Below are positions 1 to 11,039 of a stretch of 64,000 bases of DNA, piece by piece. The DNA lies in contig OY997661.1 of the NCBI GenBank assembly GCA_963921795.1, forward strand, positions 38,771,122 to 38,835,121, in the 5' to 3' direction. The stretch is from Nannobrachium achirus (lineage: Eukaryota; Chordata; Actinopteri; Myctophiformes; Myctophidae). The notes below the pieces were generated by a model. It saw only the letters and a list, made by a program, of their open reading frames with translations, had not been told where the DNA came from and searched no databases. A program made the translations under genes and the position numbers. Each line of letters begins with the position of its first letter. Position 1 is the first letter of the stretch.

Positions 1-653
1 GCTGGGCAGTGGGTTGCCTTTGGCCAAAGACAGAACTTAAAGTGGATTCTGTTCATGACCTGTGTTGCACTCTTGCAGAAAAGAGCAAAGGGATGCTCTT
101 CTTCCATGCCTTCACTGGCTGCGATGTTTCAGCATTCCGCGGAAAGGGGAAGAAGTCTGCGTGGCAAACCTGGAATGTTTGTGATGAGGCTTCCGGTGTC
201 TTCAGCAAACTCAGCCATTACCCACCTGTAGTGGATGATGAAGACCTGAAAAGCTTGGAGAAGTTTGTGGTCATGATGTAAGACCGATCCAGCACAGCTG
301 AAGGTGTCAATGATGCGAGGTTGGACTTGTTTGCTCGGAAGCAGAGGCCATACGAAGCCATTCCTCCAACGCAAGCAGCACTGAAGCAACATGTGAAGCG
401 CGCTTCCTATCAAGCGGCCTGCATCTGGAGTCAGTCAACAGTATGTCAACCAGAAATGCAGACTCCTGACAACTGGGGCTGGACCAAGAAAGGAGATCTG
501 TGGCAGATTGATTGGACTGAGCTCCCACCCATTGCAGAGAGTTGCCAGCAGCTGACCAAGTGTGGATGCAAGTTGGAATGCTGCAGTCGATGCAAATGCT
601 ACCGCTTTGGTCTGACCTGCACGGCACTGTGCAGCTGCAGGTGCGAGGTTTAG
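1..653 (+). pseudogene. 3' end of a transposon-associated FEN1/PIN-like protein with a Cys-rich tail, broken
   Basis: The reading frame is open from the window edge to a TAA at 651-653, apart from one in-frame TAA at 279-281. Visible motifs in order are HAFTGCD followed by GKGKKSAW, then AYQAACIWSQS-type residues, then a dense cysteine cluster (KCGCKLECCSRCKC). The TGCD...GKGKK stretch resembles the helix-hairpin-helix segment of FEN1/XPG-type nucleases. The cysteine tail resembles half of a tesmin/TSO1 CXC domain. Proteins of this layout are common, uncharacterised and repetitive in fish and cnidarian genomes. The single stop interrupts otherwise conserved-looking sequence (VVMM, stop, DRSSTAEG), so a point mutation to a stop is the simplest reading. 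The 5' part lies outside the window. The functional label is an inference. Confidence 0.55.
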
Positions 654-969
654 AAGCGTTGTAGTCTATCTAGGCCTACTATACTATTGTACTATACTGT
701 CTAGGCCCTAGATAAAAAAAAAACTACCTCCTGCCTCGACGGGATCATCACCTTATCGTGGTGAGGCAGTTTGCGTGTCTCCATGACCACCAGAGCTATG
801 TCGGCAGGAGTCTTGTACTCCTGGCAGGGTTACCCAAGTCGAAAAGGTCGAAGAATAGAGACTAGACAAAGAGTGATCCCACAGCGCTATTATATCTACC
901 ATGCATTTTAGCCGCGTCAGCCGCTGTGCATTGAAATACGCTCTGTTGAGTTACTACATTACTACATTA
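654..969. repeat. LINE 5'-leader-like sequence, low certainty
   Basis: About 726-860 contains the phrase CACCTTATCGTGGTGAGGCA and a short inverted pair around GTACTCCTGGCAGGGTTACC. I associate this with 5' leaders of vertebrate non-LTR retrotransposons (RTE-like is possible). No coding sequence follows. The remainder is AT-rich and unremarkable. Confidence 0.3.
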
Positions 970-981
970 CCCCCCCCCCCC

Positions 982-1034
<53 letters not shown>

Positions 1035-1036
1035 AC
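970..1036. repeat. Poly-C plus (CA)n microsatellite
   Basis: A run of about 15 C leads directly into roughly 26 CA dinucleotides. Confidence 0.97.
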
Positions 1037-1420
1037 TATAAACCTCTAACAATACTAAGATATACACTACCACCCATTTTACCCGAGTCAGACATAACAC
1101 AAACCTCTAATTTAGCAGAATATTAGGATTCCGGGACTGATATATGGTACAAGGAAGCCAGTGAGTAAGTCCATGGGTCCAAATTTGGATTCTACATAGT
1201 GAAAAATGTATGATTTGACACCAAGATCATTCAAATAGGACAGGTCTATGGTATTTTATTGCGGAATGCAAGATTACTGTATATTCAATGGCGGCCATCT
1301 TGAAAAATGGCCGCCATCTTGAAATTTGATTTGGCCAGATGGTTTTATGAAAAGAGCAATCCCTAAGGAGTATGTGTGCCAATTTTGGTGCTTGTATCCG
1401 CAAGTGAACGATTATTTCTG
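1037..1420. other. Non-coding stretch with GGCGGCCATCTTG repeats
   Basis: No gene is seen. Around 1290-1325 the phrase GGC(G/C)GCCATCTTGAAA occurs twice in tandem, suggesting interspersed-repeat debris. Confidence 0.5.
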
Positions 1421-1676
1421 TTATCTGCCCGGCTATAGGGGTTCATCAGGTTTTGGAGGTATGGAGGAGCCATACCTTTGGCTGCTTTGAAGGTCAGCAT
1501 CAGTGTTTTGTATTCGGTGCGGGCCGCAACCGGGAGCCAGTGGAGGCTGCGGAGAAGGGGAGAGACATGTGAGAACTTAGGTTGGTTGAAGACCAGTCGT
1601 GCCGCGGCATTTTGGATCAGTTGGAGAGGTTTAAGTGCACATGCCGGGAGACCAGTGAGGAGAGAGTTACAATATC
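1421..1676 (-). pseudogene. Antisense LINE ORF2 fragment (CR1/L2-type reverse transcriptase C-terminal region)
   Basis: Read on the minus strand, the segment translates without stops. It gives YCNSLLTGLPACALKPLQ, then QNAAARLVFNQPKFSH, then LHWLPVAARTEYKTLMLTFK and APPYLQNLMNPYS. The Y-C-N-S-L-L-x-G-L-P and H-W-L-P-V motifs mark the region after the reverse transcriptase core in CR1/L2-clade LINEs. Only about 85 residues remain, with neither the endonuclease nor the catalytic FADD box, so this is a dead fragment. Plus-strand open frames across it are shadows. Confidence 0.8.
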
Positions 1677-1763
1677 TACGCTCTCCTGGCTCCTTGGGTC
1701 TGGCTCCTACGTTTTACTCCTGTCGTTATGTTCGTATTCAGCCCTGTGTGGTGTACCTCAGTT

Positions 1764-2362
1764 CAGTGGCGTCAGTTCAGCAAAAGCTAAGGTATGGCAA
1801 AGATGGGAGTCCTCATGGAAAAGAGGCATTACATTTTGTATAACACAGTTCTATTGTGAAAATAGCAGATCTACATGCTCACAACGCCTCGCGCTGCGAG
1901 GCGTTGTGAGCATCTAGATCGGCTATTTTCACAATGTCTGAAAAAAACTAGTTTTGTCAGTTTTTTCCACAGGTTTCTACGGTTTCTTGGGCTGGATATG
2001 GCAGCCTGGAACGGTTGTTCAAGTGCAGCTAAACTTGGCATGTTAGTAAACGTGCCACAATTAACAATATGCATTGCACCTGTGCACCTGACCTGCGGAA
2101 CCTGGGAATATACCATCTTGTCAAGATGGGGAGAATACAAGTGTGGAGATTAGAATACAATTATAATACCTTGTTAAAGTGACCATTTTGTAAAATTTTG
2201 CATTTGTAGTTATTTTACTGTAATTTAACAACAGAATAACCAGCGCAGATAGACAAAAAGACATTCATGGATTTATATTTAAAAGTAACTTTTATTCCCC
2301 CCCCCCCCTGGACCCAGGGTATGGCAGCTGCATACCCCTGCCATACCCAATTGACGCCCCTG
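1764..2362. mobile_element. Non-autonomous hAT-like element with 8-bp target duplication
   Basis: The left end is CAGTGGCGTCAGTT and the right end, reverse-complemented, is CAGGGGCGTCAATT. The 8-bp sequence CCTCAGTT flanks both sides (1756-1763 and 2363-2370). CAG-type termini with an 8-bp duplication are the signature of the hAT superfamily. There is no transposase frame. The 77-bp hairpin repeat lies inside it, and a poly-C run sits near 2297. The same left end recurs at about 35826-35904. Confidence 0.85.
1856..1932. repeat. 77-bp foldback hairpin (copy 1)
   Basis: A near-perfect palindrome with outer arms GTGAAAATAGC / GCTATTTTCAC. The inner arms include ACAACGCCTCGC / GCGAGGCGTTGT around a 3-bp loop. 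It lies within the hAT-like element. This is the best full-length member of a family that recurs through the window. Confidence 0.9.
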
Positions 2363-2498
2363 CCTCAGTTATTATTCCTGCGACCCTACAGTGAGTCCTT
2401 TGTTGTTTTGTTGCCTACCTGTTTTCAGTAAAGTCTAAGTTTATACTCAACTCCACTCTCTCCGCATCATGATTCCACTTTCCTGGTTAACAGCTACA

Positions 2499-2700
2499 AG
2501 GAACACGTCTCCGACTGACTATTGATTGATTGATTGAAATATTTATTAGAAGTTTTCATACAGTTACAGTTGTATGAAACAGTACAGTGGTACAGTACAA
2601 ATGGTACAGTTTCATGACAGTACAGTTCACTGGTACACGGTCATCTAAAAGGAAACTCGGGTAAGCCTTGCGGCTAATTGTGGGCTCGCCTAGAAGGCGA
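2499..2700. repeat. Unit-boundary interspersed repeat with ATTGATTGATTGA (copy 1)
   Basis: GAACACGTCTCCGACTGACT leads into an ATTGATTGATTGA run and about 150 bp rich in GTACAGT, ending near GTAAGCCTTGCGGCT. The same segment recurs at the start of the gene B and gene C units. It therefore marks the repeated boundary of the tandem duplication. The tetranucleotide run looks like the tail of a LINE or SINE read in reverse. Confidence 0.7.
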
Positions 2701-3276
2701 GCACACGTATGTTATCTTCATTATTTATCTATCAGTCAGTCAGTCAGTATCCTCAAAACTTTGGCGCGATTCATCTCTTTAACGCTTACACCTTTCAACA
2801 CCATTCAAATTTTTATGTGTTCAGCTTACTGAGGACACGTGTGCTTGTACTTTTGGTTTTGAAATGTTTTGTAGTTTAATTATAAAAAAATAAAAATGTT
2901 TAACTTTAAGCACCCAATGCATTTCCAATGGGTTTAGTGAGTGGGGAGAGAGTGAGACAGAGGAAAGGGACCCATGTTTATATTAAGTCGCTGTGGCTGC
3001 AATATTCACACTTCAGATATGCTATTTATATCAATGCGTTCACACAGGTCTGCTGTCTGATTTGATCCAAATGTCTAAGCTGTGTGATGTATAAAACTAT
3101 AGTTATAGTTAAAACTATAAATAAATGTCCCTCTCCACTCTACTGATTGACACAGCTGTGATTAAAGGCTTGGCTGTCATTGGCTGTTCTGTGGTGATGT
3201 AGCCTTACATAAGTCGGCCCTGCAGTGACAATGCGAAAGTCTCGGCAGAGACGTCTTAATGTAAGGCTAGTGGTGC
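2701..3276. other. Non-coding, no gene recognised
   Basis: Short CAGT/TATC runs near 2730 and AT-rich sequence. I see no coding or RNA signal. Confidence 0.5.
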
Positions 3277-3665
3277 TGCAAAGTAACCAAGTACATTTAC
3301 TCAAGTATATACAAACAAGTACTTGTACCTACAGTACAATTTTTAGGTACTTTTACTCTAATTTCCATTTTTGTTACTTATACTCTACTATAAATACAGC
3401 ATTTGACAGCTTCAGTTACTTTTTATTTAGCAGATTTTATTATTAATAATAATTATTATTATTAACACGCACGCACGCACGCACGCACACACGCACACAC
3501 ACACGCATACACACACACTGACACACAAACAACTGTTACTGTGTTACTGTGGAGACGTTTGCTTGTATACCAACTTTTACTTTACACTTTTGTTACTTAT
3601 ACTCCACTGCAATTGCATTTGGCAGCTTTAGTTACTTGTTACTTTGCAGATTTTATTATTAATAC
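3277..3665. repeat. TACTTGAGTA-type teleost interspersed repeat with CA/CGCA microsatellite
   Basis: Two stretches (about 3285-3425 and 3565-3655) carry the ACTTGTAC / TTTTACTC / TTACTTATACTC phrasing of a very common fish DNA repeat. They are separated by a (GCAC)n(CA)n tract at 3466-3520. Related copies lie at 6045-6130, 40790-40990, 41215-41295, 41600-41690, 49150-49215, 54720-54900, 55135-55215 and 57450-57660. Confidence 0.65.
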
Positions 3666-3692
3666 AAAACATACGGTAGATGAATCACGTAG

Positions 3693-3752
3693 AAGCTGAT
3701 CTACAATGTGACATTGCGACATGTTGTGATCTTGTAGATCTGCTGTTTTTAA
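3693..3752. repeat. Degenerate foldback hairpin (copy 2)
   Basis: AGCTGATCTACAA on the left pairs imperfectly with TTGTAGATCTGCT on the right around a shortened, mutated middle. It is recognisable by comparison with the 77-bp copies. Confidence 0.6.
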
Positions 3753-3841
3753 AAAGCTTGTCAATATTAGGACCATCTGCGTACTATTACTTTGATGTGG
3801 TTTGCTGGTTTGCAAAGTGTAGTTCAGGGACCCCTAGGACA

Positions 3842-3976
<135 letters not shown>

Positions 3977-4108
3977 TCCCCATCTTTCTTCCCAGGCTTT
4001 AAACAGCCATAACTTCAGTTCCCAACATGCTACTGGTCTCGAACTTTTGTTGTTGGTTACCCGTCCACATTATATTTTAATTTTATTTTGATTTAATTGT
4101 CCATACCT

Positions 4109-4452
4109 TTAAAGGACCAGGTCACCTCTGGGACAACCAGATCTTATTTTATTGTTGTGTGGGACACGATCAACACAATCCTGTAATTTCTTGTGTTCAA
4201 TCTGTGTTTTTAGATATTTTATTATTTCAGCATGCTACAACTGGTCATATGATGCTTTGTAGCATGATATTGCATCATCTCATGCATCATATGATGCAAA
4301 ATGCATCATATGACCAGTTGTAGCATACTGAAATACTAAAATATCTAAAAACACAGATTGAACACAAAAAATAACTCAACATTGTGTTGATCGTGTCCCC
4401 ACACAACAATAAAATAAGATCTGGTTGTCCCAAAGGTGACCTGGTCCTTTAA
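4109..4452. mobile_element. 344-bp foldback element flanked by TTAA
   Basis: The two halves are reverse complements over roughly 140 bp each. TTAA then AGGACCAGGTCACC on the left matches GGTGACCTGGTCCT then TTAA on the right. Arms continue through ACACGATCAACACAAT and CATCATATGA motifs to a short centre near 4265-4290. TTAA flanks on both sides are characteristic of piggyBac-superfamily insertion. There is no coding capacity. Confidence 0.8.
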
Positions 4453-4649
4453 GTTCATGTAATAACACTGCGTGTCTACATTGTATTTGCATTACCATTT
4501 TACGTCAGTAAAATGAAAGAGAGCATTGCCTGGGAACTTGACACTTTTACTATTATTGTTTTGGGTTGGAATCGAGCCCACACTGTTTCGAAGGAACAGT
4601 ATTTCTAGTTTCCATTGAGATCCATTTCTTTAACTCACCCCCTAGGCTC

Positions 4650-4722
4650 CAGCTCCAGGGCCCCCCTATGCTCCAGGGCCCCCCTATGCTCCAGGGCCCC
4701 CCTATGCTCCAGGGCCCCTGTG
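4650..4722. repeat. Minisatellite, about 18-bp unit CTCCAGGGCCCCCCTATG (unit A)
   Basis: Four imperfect tandem copies about 1.1 kb upstream of the gene A signal exon. The same minisatellite lies upstream of gene B (more copies) and gene C (fewer copies). Copy number therefore differs between the paralogous units. Confidence 0.9.
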
Positions 4723-5262
4723 CATGTGTACAATGTGCACAACATAATCCATCCCTGTCCCTGCAGGCATTCAGACTCCTTTCAATCAGCAGGTGGCAGT
4801 CATAGATCAAGAACATTATTGTTGACAGTAGTGTGCCTAGGCTCATGTTCCTCATTGTTAAAAAGTCTGTGGTCTTCATAGTGAATAGGATATGTACCGG
4901 ACACGGCTAAAGTTGTGGAAGCAAAATAATTAGTTAAGAAAAGGAGAGAAAAAAGAGGAAGAAATCCAAACCTATTTACAGTGGCCTATATGTGGGCTTA
5001 AAGGAGTAGTTCACCCCCAAATGACTTTTTGTCGTGGTACATTTACTATAATCAATTGTTTTGTCTTAGGAATGTGACAAATACACTCAAGTCTCCATGG
5101 CCTGAGTAATCAATAGAAAAAAGAATTGGTGGCAACTACTCCTTTAATGTCTTTCTATGCACAGTGCACACTATTGCATCAAAATGAATGCAATCTATAG
5201 AAATCCACTGCCCTAACCACTAAATAACAATGACTGCATTACGATTTTAGGCCTATTGTAAA

Positions 5263-5596
5263 GGAGAGAAGGAGTCTTCACTTACAATCAACTTTATTTA
5301 GCAACATTTCGGTCTCTTCAGACCTTCATCAGGCATAAAAGAAGCAGCTCGCATAAAGCCAGCTATATAACATGTCTAGGGAGGGTGGGGGCCAATCAGA
5401 TCCACACACCACTCCTGTTACCAAGGTGAGGGGCGGCCCTTACAGGTAAGTGCAGGTGGTATTTTTTTTACAACTTGTTTTAAAAACATCAAGTATACAA
5501 AAGCCACAAAAATTAAATCAGTCAGTAGAAAATAGGTGTTACAGTCAAGAATAAAACGCACCTGTCCTAGTAGGTGTGCAAGAGGACGTCTTCTCC
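5263..5596 (-). mobile_element. Retroposed insertion with 14-bp target duplication (Penelope-like 3' end suspected)
   Basis: The 14-bp sequence AGGCCTATTGTAAA occurs immediately before (5249-5262) and after (5597-5610) the segment. Gene B has one copy and no insert. Reverse-complemented, the segment holds TGATGAAGGTCTGAAGAGAC, then GAAATGTTGC and AATAAAG, phrasing I associate with Penelope-like 3' regions. The insertion is well supported and the family is not. Confidence 0.6.
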
Positions 5597-5815
5597 AGGC
5601 CTATTGTAAAATAATAAAGAGAAGAAAATATTGGAATTGTGTAAGAGAGAGTCATTTCTCTGCCTCGTAGGCCTATGTATGTAATGTGTACGTGTACGTA
5701 TCTTGATTCGAATCATATGAATCGACATGCCGAATCACAACATTAATGAATGCAACATACATGAATAGTTGGAATACAGGATACTCCAGCTTCCCCTTTA
5801 AGGACAGCTAGAAGT

Positions 5816-5826
5816 GAAAATGAAAC
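5816..5826 (+). promoter_or_regulatory. ISRE/IRF-like motif upstream of gene A
   Basis: GAAAATGAAAC fits the interferon-stimulated response consensus GAAANNGAAAC exactly. It lies 36 bp before the start codon. The motif is kept in front of genes B and C, and in C as a different but also matching sequence. That suggests interferon/IRF control. Confidence 0.55.
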
Positions 5827-5862
5827 AAACATTTGGATAGTGTCGTCTGCCAGTAGCAGAAG

Positions 5863-5944
5863 ATGCCGCTGATGGAGAGGATGAAGGTGTGCGCGTCGAC
5901 TAAACGACTCCTTCTGCTGTGTTGCTGTTTCATCATCTCCACAG
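5863..5944 (+). CDS. Gene A exon 1: signal peptide
   Basis: The exon has 27 codons plus one base, ending ACAG before the donor GTAACG (phase 1). It opens MPLMERMKVC and has a basic stretch (STKR) followed by the hydrophobic core LLLLCCCFII and then ST, a classic secretory signal. In-frame methionines at residues 1, 4 and 7 could all serve as starts, and I chose the first because all of B and most of C share the frame from there. Genes B and C have near-identical exons at 47607 and 63178. It joins in frame to the CCP exon, giving AQTQLRHKHCGPP at the mature N-terminus. Confidence 0.8.
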
Positions 5945-7285
5945 GTAACGGACACTCACTGACCACCTGTTGGTATACTATATGTATACTGTCTGTTTGT
6001 TAATGTTAATTAGTTAATGTAAAATCAGCAAGATCAGCAAGTTCAACATTTACTTGAGTAAAAGTTCCAAAGTATTAAAATGTAATTAAAGACCAAAAGT
6101 AGAAAAGTACTCGAAATGCAGAAAGTCCCATTTCACACATTTTCAGATGTTATTTGGATGATCAGTCGGTGGATTTACTTTCTGTCTAAGTTTATTTCAT
6201 GATTTGAAATGAAACGGTAATTGTCAGTATAGAAATGTTGACGTGCTTTGCTTTCCACATGATGATGTCTGTTCACGTCTCAGTGTGGTCTCAGTCACTT
6301 CTTCTATTTCACACAAACACTACTGTAGAATTTGCGGCGGTTGTGGATTGACCCGTTAAAGCGGGGAAAGCACCTGTGTAGTGTTGTTTTTGAGCGGTTG
6401 TTACACCGTCTCCTATACGTGGCCGTGTGCGTGTGTGTCTGTCTGTATGTAGCCTGCAGTACCTTTTCTGACCACACATGTTAAGGGAGGGGCGCTGTTG
6501 TTCAGGCCAGCCGGCCAGGCACACTCACATTCACATTCACGCACGCACGCACACACACGCAGCCTCCACCGCTCAGTTCACACAAGTGTGATTTTTTTCC
6601 AAAAACAGCAGATCTACAGTACAAGTTGGGTTGGCCAGACTACTAATGCAGCCATAACGATCTGCAGTTTATACTTGTTAATTTCTTCTAATCTAATACA
6701 CAAGTATGTCTGTGCTAAACATGTTCAACCTGTTCCAATCTGACGGGCCCATGCATGCAGGCTTCAGTGGTGTGAAGTAACTGATTACCTGTACTCAAGT
6801 AGTAGGTCTGCTGTACTTTTTTCCCCTTTCTTTATGGAGTAGGCCTGATAAGTATTTTAATTCCTTTAGAAAGTAATTAATTCAAGTCAGCCCGTACAGC
6901 CATATTGCTTTTTGAATGCAAAACATAATTTCACAGATATACTTCAGTAGGTACAGGGAAAATAGACTTGTCAAACATTCATTGGACAGTTAAACATAAC
7001 AATAAACATGAGATTGTGTCGTGACCAGGGGCATAGTTCTGCCGATTTAAAATGACTCCAATACAGAAGTAAAACTTTCTATGATTGGCCGCTAGTTGCG
7101 CTGTTTTCCCCCCCGGCCGATCGCAAAAAGAATCGTCCTGCATTGGATCCCATTCATTTTCCCCTTTTGTTTTCTAACCTTAATTAACATTTTCATGAAT
7201 ACTGTATGGTTCCTATCGCTAGTTAAAATTTGCCTTTCAATCACCATCATATTCGTTTTGTCAAAATGTGGTCCAATTTATTTTA
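5945..7285. other. Gene A intron 1, 5' part
   Basis: No coding sequence is recognised. It contains a TACTTGAGTA-type repeat (6045-6130), a short GCAC/CA run near 6540-6560 and a stray half hairpin near 6605. Stretches at about 6000-6300 and 6770-6980 are paralogous to gene B intron 1 (about 49140-49350 and 49490-49820). Confidence 0.5.
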
Positions 7286-7515
7286 AAATAAATGATAAAG
7301 TTGCGGGGGGGGGGGGGGGGGGGCGTGGCCAACTGATACTAGCCGGCTGTGTTCTTCTTCGTGTGCTGTATTTCGGGAGGCTCCGACCACATTCTCTCTG
7401 CCTTTACAATTCTATGATGGCGACACCCATTCCAAGGGGTAGAAAGGGCCATTTGCGCTGCATAGAAACCAATGGCTTCGCATCGTCCATATTTTTCTAC
7501 AGTCTATGGTCGTGA
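7286..7515. repeat. Poly-G tract and common teleost DNA-element end
   Basis: A G run of about 20 bases is followed by sequence ending ATATTTTTCTACAGTCTATGG. I recognise this as the end of an abundant fish DNA-transposon-derived repeat. No transposase is present. Confidence 0.5.
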
Positions 7516-7842
7516 CTGAGTCTCATGGACCTGGAAGCAAGGACGTAGATTGTTTCCTTTATCAAAGTTCCTGGACACTTAGACATTTCATCCTCTTTGT
7601 ACAGACCTGCAGCGGAGTACATCTCATCACAGTGCATTAGTTAGTTGTTCAAAACAGAATAACCTTGACACTCTTAACACTGAAAGTCGTGTCTAACATT
7701 AAAATGTAATTTTATATTGATATCGACCAATCCTTGTCGATCAAGACCTATTTACAAGTTTCAACAGACAACTTTTACTTCAACTCCACTACATTTCAGA
7801 GGCAAATATTGTAGGCTACTTTTACTTGGGGCATAATTCACC

Positions 7843-8157
7843 TTAAAGGAGCTATAGTCAACTTTTTCATTCCGGCCGTTGTCAGGCTGACTTTGTTTAC
7901 ATCCCTCTTCTATTCTTTTATATGGAATCCAAAATCCATGGAATTTATATGGAAACCATATAAATGAATAGAAGAGGGATGTAAACAGTCAGCTCGAAAA
8001 CGGCCAAAATGACTATTTTATCATTACTTTACGCTTTTTGTGGTCATTTTTGAAAAGAAACACATGTCAAGCTTACATTTTTTATAAAATATTTTCGATT
8101 ATTTTTATTTTAGCATCCGTTTTTCAAGAAAAAGTTGACTATAGCTTTATAAGAGTG
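7843..8157. mobile_element. MITE-like element with inverted ends and an internal hairpin
   Basis: The outer ends GCTATAGTCAACTTTTTC (left) and GAAAAAGTTGACTATAGC (right) are exact reverse complements. Nested inside, TTTACATCCCTCTTCTATTC pairs with GAATAGAAGAGGGATGTAAA. There is no coding frame. I could not fix a clean target duplication. Confidence 0.75.
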
Positions 8158-8881
8158 GTTGGGGGCTTTAGGGGAGACACACAGGAAGTTGTGCGAGTGT
8201 TGTGTTGTCAGTACGACTGCAGTGTGTGCAATAAAAGAGTCACATCATTCTGCATGCTCAAAAAGTGAGATTACAATTCATTCATTCTTGCAATATCTAC
8301 CCCGACGCTCGTCTGCTGGACGTTTTCAGTGACTAGGTCTGGGTGATAATAAACCATCTGAATTCATGTATAAGATGCTGAGCCTCATCATGGGACCAAA
8401 CAAGCCTGACTTCCTCTTCATCTTTGTTGTGTAGTGTTGATAGTGTTGGTAGTTGGTAGTGTTGGTAGTTGTGTTGGTAGTTTCTGAGTATTTTGCTTTG
8501 TTTAAAAATGAAGGTGAGATACTTGTTGCACTAACTAGCATTGACTGCTACGGTCTCTTTTTGTAAGACACTTTATGTATACTTATATATTATTCGCCCC
8601 TCTATTGATGCACCTTCTCTTTATTGGTACTGTACTGCTCTTGTTTTTTTCCTCTATCTTTTTTTCTTACTTCTCTGTAACTTTGTAAAATAAAATCGAA
8701 CCTCTGTTCGAAGTGGAGCTGTGAATTTGAGCAGTTCCAGATCTATGTTTTGATTCTATGTGTTTTAGATCTATGAATTCTAAGTGCTCTATAAATTCTA
8801 TGTGTTCTAGATCTATAAATTAGGGGAGGAATGCATGCAGGGCAGGCTTGGGGAGAGTGAGAGATGCGCTTGGCTTGCCAG

Positions 8882-8883
<2 letters not shown>
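8158..8883. other. Intronic stretch, no gene seen
   Basis: Contains GTTGGTAGT short repeats (8430-8480) and a CTTCTCTGTAACTTTGTAAA phrase near 8670 that resembles a LINE 3' region also present near 45395. Nothing here is coding. Confidence 0.45.

Positions 8884-8964
<81 letters not shown>
8884..8964. repeat. (GT)n microsatellite
   Basis: About 40 GT dinucleotides. Confidence 0.98.
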
Positions 8965-8965
<1 letters not shown>

Positions 8966-10429
8966 TAAAGCCGCGCATGCGCAGATCCTGTTCATTCTTG
9001 TGACAGACTCTGGTGAGACTCTGGTGAGGACACGCATTGCTGCCTATGGGGAGCTTGTGTTCCACACAGCTCCAAAAATGTATACTGCTGTGCTCACCGG
9101 CGCCTAACTCTGTCCCCACTAGGGGGAGCACAAATCCTGGAATCTTTTTCGGTTATTTGCGGTTATAAAACGGGTTTCCTTTATTAAGTAATTTTTGGGT
9201 GTCTTTGGGGCTTCAGGGGAGGACCTGGATATGTTGCTTGGTGCGCACCTTTTTTTTAATAGGCTCTGACATGACCAAATAAATAGAACACTAGGTCTAT
9301 GCAAGCCTTTCAGAGCTGCACATTAAATAGTTATCCTATTCACAGTGATGTTACTAGGTTTTCAATGTAATGGGTCCCGGGACCCACAGGTGGTCATTCA
9401 AATGGGTCCCAGAAAAGTTTTATGAGTCCTCAATACAATGTTCACTTTAGTTTTGTACTAAAACTACTAAAACATGTGCCCCTAATGAATTTGGGCGCGC
9501 AAAATGGCGTCGAACGTTGGTGGAATCAAAACATTGACGTTTCTATCGCCTGTTTAAGACTTTCTACGTGGATTTTATTTGTGTTAACGTAGGGTAAAGT
9601 AGGATGCTTTCACCCATGAACAATGGTGGTGTCTGTGGAATTTTAAAATGTTTTTCTTTTACCGCGACCTGGTAAATTATTTTAACATGGACTCCAATGG
9701 AGGCGCATCCCCGGGACCCCAGGACCATGACATAAATGAGTCCCTGGGCGACTTGAATGAGTTTTTGATGCGGGATGCGCACGTAATGACATCACTGCTA
9801 TTCAACAGTGCCATTTTCAAAAGCAATGATGAATAGATGGAGAACTATGGCAGATTGTATCAAGATATGCTGCACAGTGCACACCTCGTAATTGCTCATG
9901 CAAGACAATATAAATAATAGCCTAGTAAAGAGAAAAGACGCCGGCGATGGCCGATCTCGTCTTTTGCACCTGATAACTGCACAGCAAGCGTTTTATTGGA
10001 GCTACAAGCTCTGCTCCCACAACGTGAAAGCCTTGTGATGCGACATAAACCAGCATGAGAGAGACAGACAGAGAGACAGATCAGATGAGATGCTCTACTC
10101 ACATAATACTGTATGCTGCTGCGGAGATTCCGAGAGGTTAACGTGCCGTATTTCCAAAGTGTGTTCTTGTTTAAGTCACAGCATGGTTTAAATATCCTAT
10201 CGTAAATATGAACTGTGGCTATAATATGTTGTTTTTAATCCACGTGGGTCTGTGTTTACTTAGTTACACTAGAGTTTCGAGTGTCATGGCAGCTGGGTTA
10301 AGACGGACTTCCTCTAAAATCGGATTTCAAAATAAGAGAAATAAGAGTCACTTGTAATGATTAGTCAACACACTACTTTTATTTTTAGGTCTGGGGGAGC
10401 CGTTGCTCCCCTTGGCTCCATTGAATAGG
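8965..10429. other. Intronic stretch, no gene recognised
   Basis: The 62-codon frame near 9648 and others here show no family motif or splice support. A GGGTCCC-rich repeat fragment lies at 9370-9415. I see nothing else interpretable. Confidence 0.45.
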
Positions 10430-10503
10430 CGCCAGTGGCTGTGCTACAACTGGACAACTGAATTTCCTCCTTGGGATAATAACGGTATCTATCTATCTAT
10501 CTC
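10430..10503 (+). repeat. LINE 3' tail with (TATC)n
   Basis: CCTTGGGATAATAACGGTAT then TCTATCTATC resembles the 3' end of fish LINEs. A second tail of this kind is at about 45445-45490. Confidence 0.5.
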
Positions 10504-10509
10504 ATCTGG

Positions 10510-11000
10510 CTGCAGAGGCTGACAAGTTTTTCCTGGCTGGCCAACAACAATGTGCCGCCGCACTGTTACCTGCCTTGCCTGTTTCACCCATGCCACAACG
10601 GTCGCTGCTGCAGCAACGGCCCCACGCCAGGGGCAGGACACTGGTTTGTGCTATTACCACAAGAGGTTTGGCCCCAATGCCAAGCGATGCCGGCCCCCAT
10701 GTTCTTTTGCCATCCTGGGAAACGCCAGCGCCGGCAAACGGTAGTGGCCTCGTGTGCCGGCAGTACGGGGCGGCTGCTATTCATTCAGGACACAATCTCC
10801 GGCCAGCGCAATCTCCGCAGCCCACCTTCTCGTCATCCACGACCATGCATGGTGTGGAGCACCACATCGCCACCTCAGGTTCTCCGGTCTACGCTAGGGG
10901 GCGACGTCTCGACCCTGCCAAGCTAACCAATGCCAGGGCAGAGTTTGAGCACCTGTCTCACCTTCGGACTGTGTTTGAGCGGCTCAGCGCGCATGGCCAT
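10510..11000 (+). pseudogene. Ty3/gypsy-like gag-pol remnant, frameshifted and internally deleted
   Basis: Pieces of one polyprotein appear in successive frames. A zinc-knuckle-like gag end (LCYYHKRFGPNAKRCRPPC) is followed by the protease entry GRLLFIQDTISGQR. The catalytic DTG region is missing. Then comes the start of reverse transcriptase (HHIATSGSPVYARGRRLDPA, then AKLTNARAEFEHLS). This order is that of Ty3/gypsy-type retrotransposons. Frame changes and the missing protease core make it non-functional. No LTRs are recognised at its edges. Confidence 0.75.
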
Positions 11001-11039
11001 GTTACAGGCTCCAATAAACCTACAGTACATGATGAATAA

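Noticed and set aside
654..900. Possible self-cleaving ribozyme in the LINE-leader-like sequence
   Set aside because: I could not confirm a double-pseudoknot or hammerhead core by eye, so only the low-confidence repeat call is kept.
9648..9836. 62-codon frame in gene A intron 1
   Set aside because: No recognisable domain, paralogous conservation or splice signals.
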